A stretch of DNA of 8,081 nucleotides. It comes from G001797105 sp964528155. Lineage in GTDB: Bacteria > Chloroflexota > Anaerolineae > Anaerolineales > E44-bin32. Of the stretch, positions 6,965 through 8,081 are shown piece by piece (the stretch's first letter is position 1; the number at the start of each line of letters is the position of its first letter). The notes under the pieces are model-generated. The model searched no databases. It was given only the letters and a program-made list of their open reading frames with translations, and was not told the DNA's origin. Location: NCBI GenBank assembly GCA_964528155.1, contig CAZGRL010000145.1, positions 1-8,081 of the forward strand, written 5' to 3'. The translations under genes were made by a program, and so were the position numbers.

Positions 6965-6999
6965 GCACGCCCCAGGCGTGGAAAGGGGTGCGTGCCCCT
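6965..6999 (+). terminator. Tandem hairpins after the tilS operon (possible terminator without T-run)
   Basis: Two adjacent hairpins lie 36 bases after the ModE-like gene: CACGCC/GGCGTG (6966-6971 and 6975-6980, loop CCA) and AGGGG/CCCCT (6984-6988 and 6995-6999, loop TGCGTG). A longer alternative pairs 6965-6973 with 6986-6995 through one bulged base, so the two foldings exclude each other. There is no run of T after either hairpin, so classical intrinsic termination is not shown. The region could still end the tilS transcript or insulate the next promoter. Confidence 0.4.
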
Positions 7000-7016
7000 C
7001 GTCCGCCTCCCCTGTA

Positions 7017-7025
7017 TGGTATGAT
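7017..7025 (+). promoter_or_regulatory. Extended -10 promoter for the DtxR-family gene
   Basis: TGGTATGAT at 7017-7025 is a TGn-extended -10 with five of six matches to TATAAT. No -35 is recognisable at the usual distance. Transcription would start near 7032, about 90 bases before the GTG of the DtxR-family gene. The same promoter type precedes mreB and tilS, which strengthens the call. Confidence 0.55.
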
Positions 7026-7032
7026 CAGATCA
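7022..7032. promoter_or_regulatory. Palindrome over the -10 and start region: candidate operator
   Basis: The sequence TGATC-A-GATCA is a perfect inverted repeat with 5-base arms and a 1-base centre. It covers the 3' part of the -10 box and the expected transcription start. Its position is that of a repressor site, and the adjacent gene is a repressor-type regulator, so autoregulation is plausible. It does not match the consensus boxes I know for DtxR, IdeR or MntR, and a palindrome this short could occur by chance. Confidence 0.35.
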
Positions 7033-7043
7033 ATAAGGTGAAA

Positions 7044-7083
7044 ATCGTCCGCGTATCGCGGTGTGACCCGCGCGGTGCACGAT
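7044..7083 (+). other. Structured 5' leader segment upstream of the DtxR-family gene
   Basis: The expected leader can fold into a small multi-branch element: an outer stem ATCGT/ACGAT (7044-7048 with 7079-7083) enclosing hairpin CCGCG-TAT-CGCGG (7049-7061). A second hairpin pairs GTGACC (7063-7068) with GGT and CAC (7074-7076, 7078-7080) through one bulge, which competes with the outer stem for two bases. It matches no riboswitch class that I recognise. The rest of the leader to 7122 lacks a clear ribosome binding site. Confidence 0.3.
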
Positions 7084-7122
7084 GGGGAACACAGGGCGCA
7101 GATAGCGTAAGACGGTGTCTGA

Positions 7123-7806
7123 GTGGCGGAGAGTTTGAGTCAGAAAGGCGTTTCCAAAACGATGGCGCTCTACCTGGCTGAGCTGTTCCGATTGGGAGGC
7201 GGAGATGATTTCGTCTCTCCGTCGGTCCTGGCAGAAGCCCTTGACGTGTCGCCTCCCGCCGCTTCGCGGATGGGTCGCCGTATGACTCAATTGGGGCTGG
7301 TCGATCGGGCCCACTATCGCGGGCTGCGCCTCACACAAGTCGGAAGGCGCGAAGGCCTGCGGACGATTCGCTACCACCGTCTGGCCGAGGCATTCCTGGT
7401 ACGCGTCATGGGATACGGATGGCACGAGGCGCACGATCTGGCCGATGCGTTGGCCGAAATCGGCGATGAGTCTTTTGTTGAACGGATGGATGTAAAGGCG
7501 GGACATCCACGTCGCTGTCCTCACGGCGAGCCCATTCCCACAGCAGACGGTGAGATGCCTGTCGTCAATGACGTACCTCTTGCCACCATCTCCGAAGGTG
7601 AGACGGTGTTTGTGAGCCGCGTCAGGACGCGGGACTCAGATCGACTTCAGTACCTGGCGAAAGTCGGGCTCGTGCCGGAATCCATGGTGCGAGTGGAGGC
7701 GCGGGCGCCCTTCGGCGGCGCGTACCGTCTCCGAATAGGCAGCGACGAATGTGTACTGGGGTCGGAGTTGGCCGAGGCGTTGTACGTCACGCGCGTCGAG
7801 GCTTGA
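7123..7806 (+). CDS. DtxR/MntR-family metal-dependent transcriptional regulator with FeoA-like domain
   Basis: The 227-residue protein has the three-part plan of long DtxR-family repressors, which bind DNA when loaded with Fe(II) or Mn(II) and control metal uptake. A winged helix-turn-helix lies at about 10-75 (SPSVLAEALDVSPPAASRMGRRMTQLGLV, then the wing YRGLRLTQVG). A metal-binding and dimerisation domain follows at about 80-140, with YHRLAEAFL and CPHGEPIP. A FeoA/SH3-like domain lies at about 150-225. Likely ancillary-site ligands His85, Glu89 and His104 are kept, but at the primary site the usual Glu-His pair appears as Ala111-Glu112. The start is uncertain: GTG at 7123 is the earliest possible because a TGA lies directly before it. 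TTG at 7135 is an alternative, while ATG at 7162 would cut into the first helix. No metal transporter gene lies in the window to show which metal it senses. Confidence 0.9.
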   Translation: MAESLSQKGVSKTMALYLAELFRLGGGDDFVSPSVLAEALDVSPPAASRMGRRMTQLGLVDRAHYRGLRLTQVGRREGLRTIRYHRLAEAFLVRVMGYGWHEAHDLADALAEIGDESFVERMDVKAGHPRRCPHGEPIPTADGEMPVVNDVPLATISEGETVFVSRVRTRDSDRLQYLAKVGLVPESMVRVEARAPFGGAYRLRIGSDECVLGSELAEALYVTRVEA

Positions 7807-8081
7807 TGCATTCACTTCGTCGGGTGCACCAAGTGCGAGTATCGGTATCTCCCGGTAGTTTCGGGATGAGGCCGCCTGATTCTTCTCGGGGCCCATGGGG
7901 GAGAGCTTTTCATGCTCGCACATCTCGTCTGGATCGGCCCGTAGCGCCAGGCGTAGATCGATCGGCCGCTCAGAAAGTCCGCCATTCCGACCCGTATGGC
8001 ATCTTGTTGGGCAGCGCCTCAGGGATTCCCTGGCGGCTGAGAGGCGCCTCGCTCACCGCAGGGCGGCTCGCTTTGCGAAGC
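7807..8081. other. Right flank with no assignable gene; scattered inverted repeats
   Basis: Nothing in these 275 bases can be named as a gene. A hairpin TCCCG/CGGGA (7850-7854 and 7862-7866, loop of 7) lies 44 bases after the DtxR-family stop and could belong to its 3' end, though no T-run follows. A plus-strand frame from ATG 7895 stays open to the window edge (62 codons) but is rich in Arg and Ser, resembles no family I know and has no clear ribosome binding site. A minus-strand frame from 7923 runs back into the DtxR-family gene and looks like antisense. Confidence 0.45.
8014..8047. repeat. Inverted repeat with nested hairpin near the right edge
   Basis: Perfect 7-base arms GCGCCTC (8014-8020) and GAGGCGC (8041-8047) enclose a smaller hairpin AGGG-ATT-CCCT (8021-8031). 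The right arm is itself part of the palindrome GAGGCGCCTC (8041-8050), and a GCTT-TGCG-AAGC hairpin closes the window at 8070-8081. This could be a terminator region, the edge of a structured RNA or a regulatory site for a gene beyond the window. Confidence 0.35.

Noticed and set aside
7113..7140. Stretch resembling the D-arm of a class II tRNA (GTGTCTGAGTGGCGGAGAG)
   Set aside because: No anticodon arm, T-arm or acceptor stem follows; the sequence continues as the coding region of the DtxR-family gene.
6978..7181. Plus-strand open frame of 67 codons between the two regulator genes
   Set aside because: It runs through the hairpins, promoter and palindrome and overlaps the DtxR-family start in another frame, with no recognisable protein features.
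7895..8081. Plus-strand frame open to the right edge (62 codons)
   Set aside because: It is compositionally skewed (Arg/Ser), has no clear ribosome binding site and resembles no known family; it could be revisited if the sequence is extended.
1..8081. CRISPR array, insertion sequence, prophage or defence system
   Set aside because: No regularly spaced repeats, transposase or integrase motifs, or defence-protein motifs were seen; all well-supported genes are ordinary chromosomal ones.

Overview
The window is GC-rich bacterial chromosome with core genes for cell shape and tRNA modification, followed by two small regulators. I see no mobile element, CRISPR array or rRNA/tRNA gene. Gene order, moderate-to-high GC and the style of the proteins suggest Chloroflexota (Anaerolineae-like). 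This is an inference from family resemblance and no marker in the window settles it.

Layout. Positions 263-5000 carry the rod-shape (elongasome) cluster on the minus strand, transcribed mreB (TTG start), mreC, mreD (GTG start), then after a 260-base gap mrdA, the class B penicillin-binding protein PBP2. MreB is the cytoplasmic actin-like scaffold, MreC and MreD link it across the membrane, and PBP2 crosslinks peptidoglycan for lateral wall growth. The gap before mrdA contains a good -35/-10 promoter, so mrdA may be transcribed both with mreBCD and alone. Beyond mrdA, positions 1-262 hold hairpins and a possible promoter and start codon for a further minus-strand gene that leaves the window.

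Positions 5001-5132 are a divergent promoter region. Two perfect extended -10 elements (TGnTATAAT) face away from each other: one fires into mreB, the other into tilS. The tilS -10 ends only 10 bases before the best start codon, so tilS is probably translated from a leaderless or nearly leaderless mRNA.

On the plus strand, tilS (tRNA-Ile lysidine synthetase) overlaps by 4 bases a small gene encoding only the winged-helix DNA-binding domain of ModE, without molybdate-binding domains. After a 194-base spacer with tandem hairpins, an extended -10 promoter, a palindrome over that promoter and a structured leader comes a DtxR/MntR-type metalloregulator with a C-terminal FeoA-like domain. Its metal-site residues look partly non-canonical. 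The last 275 bases hold inverted repeats and no gene I can name.

I found no undescribed multi-gene system. The points most worth a second look are the promoter architecture (extended -10 elements, leaderless tilS), the tilS/ModE-domain coupling, and the altered metal site and palindrome/leader of the DtxR-family gene.
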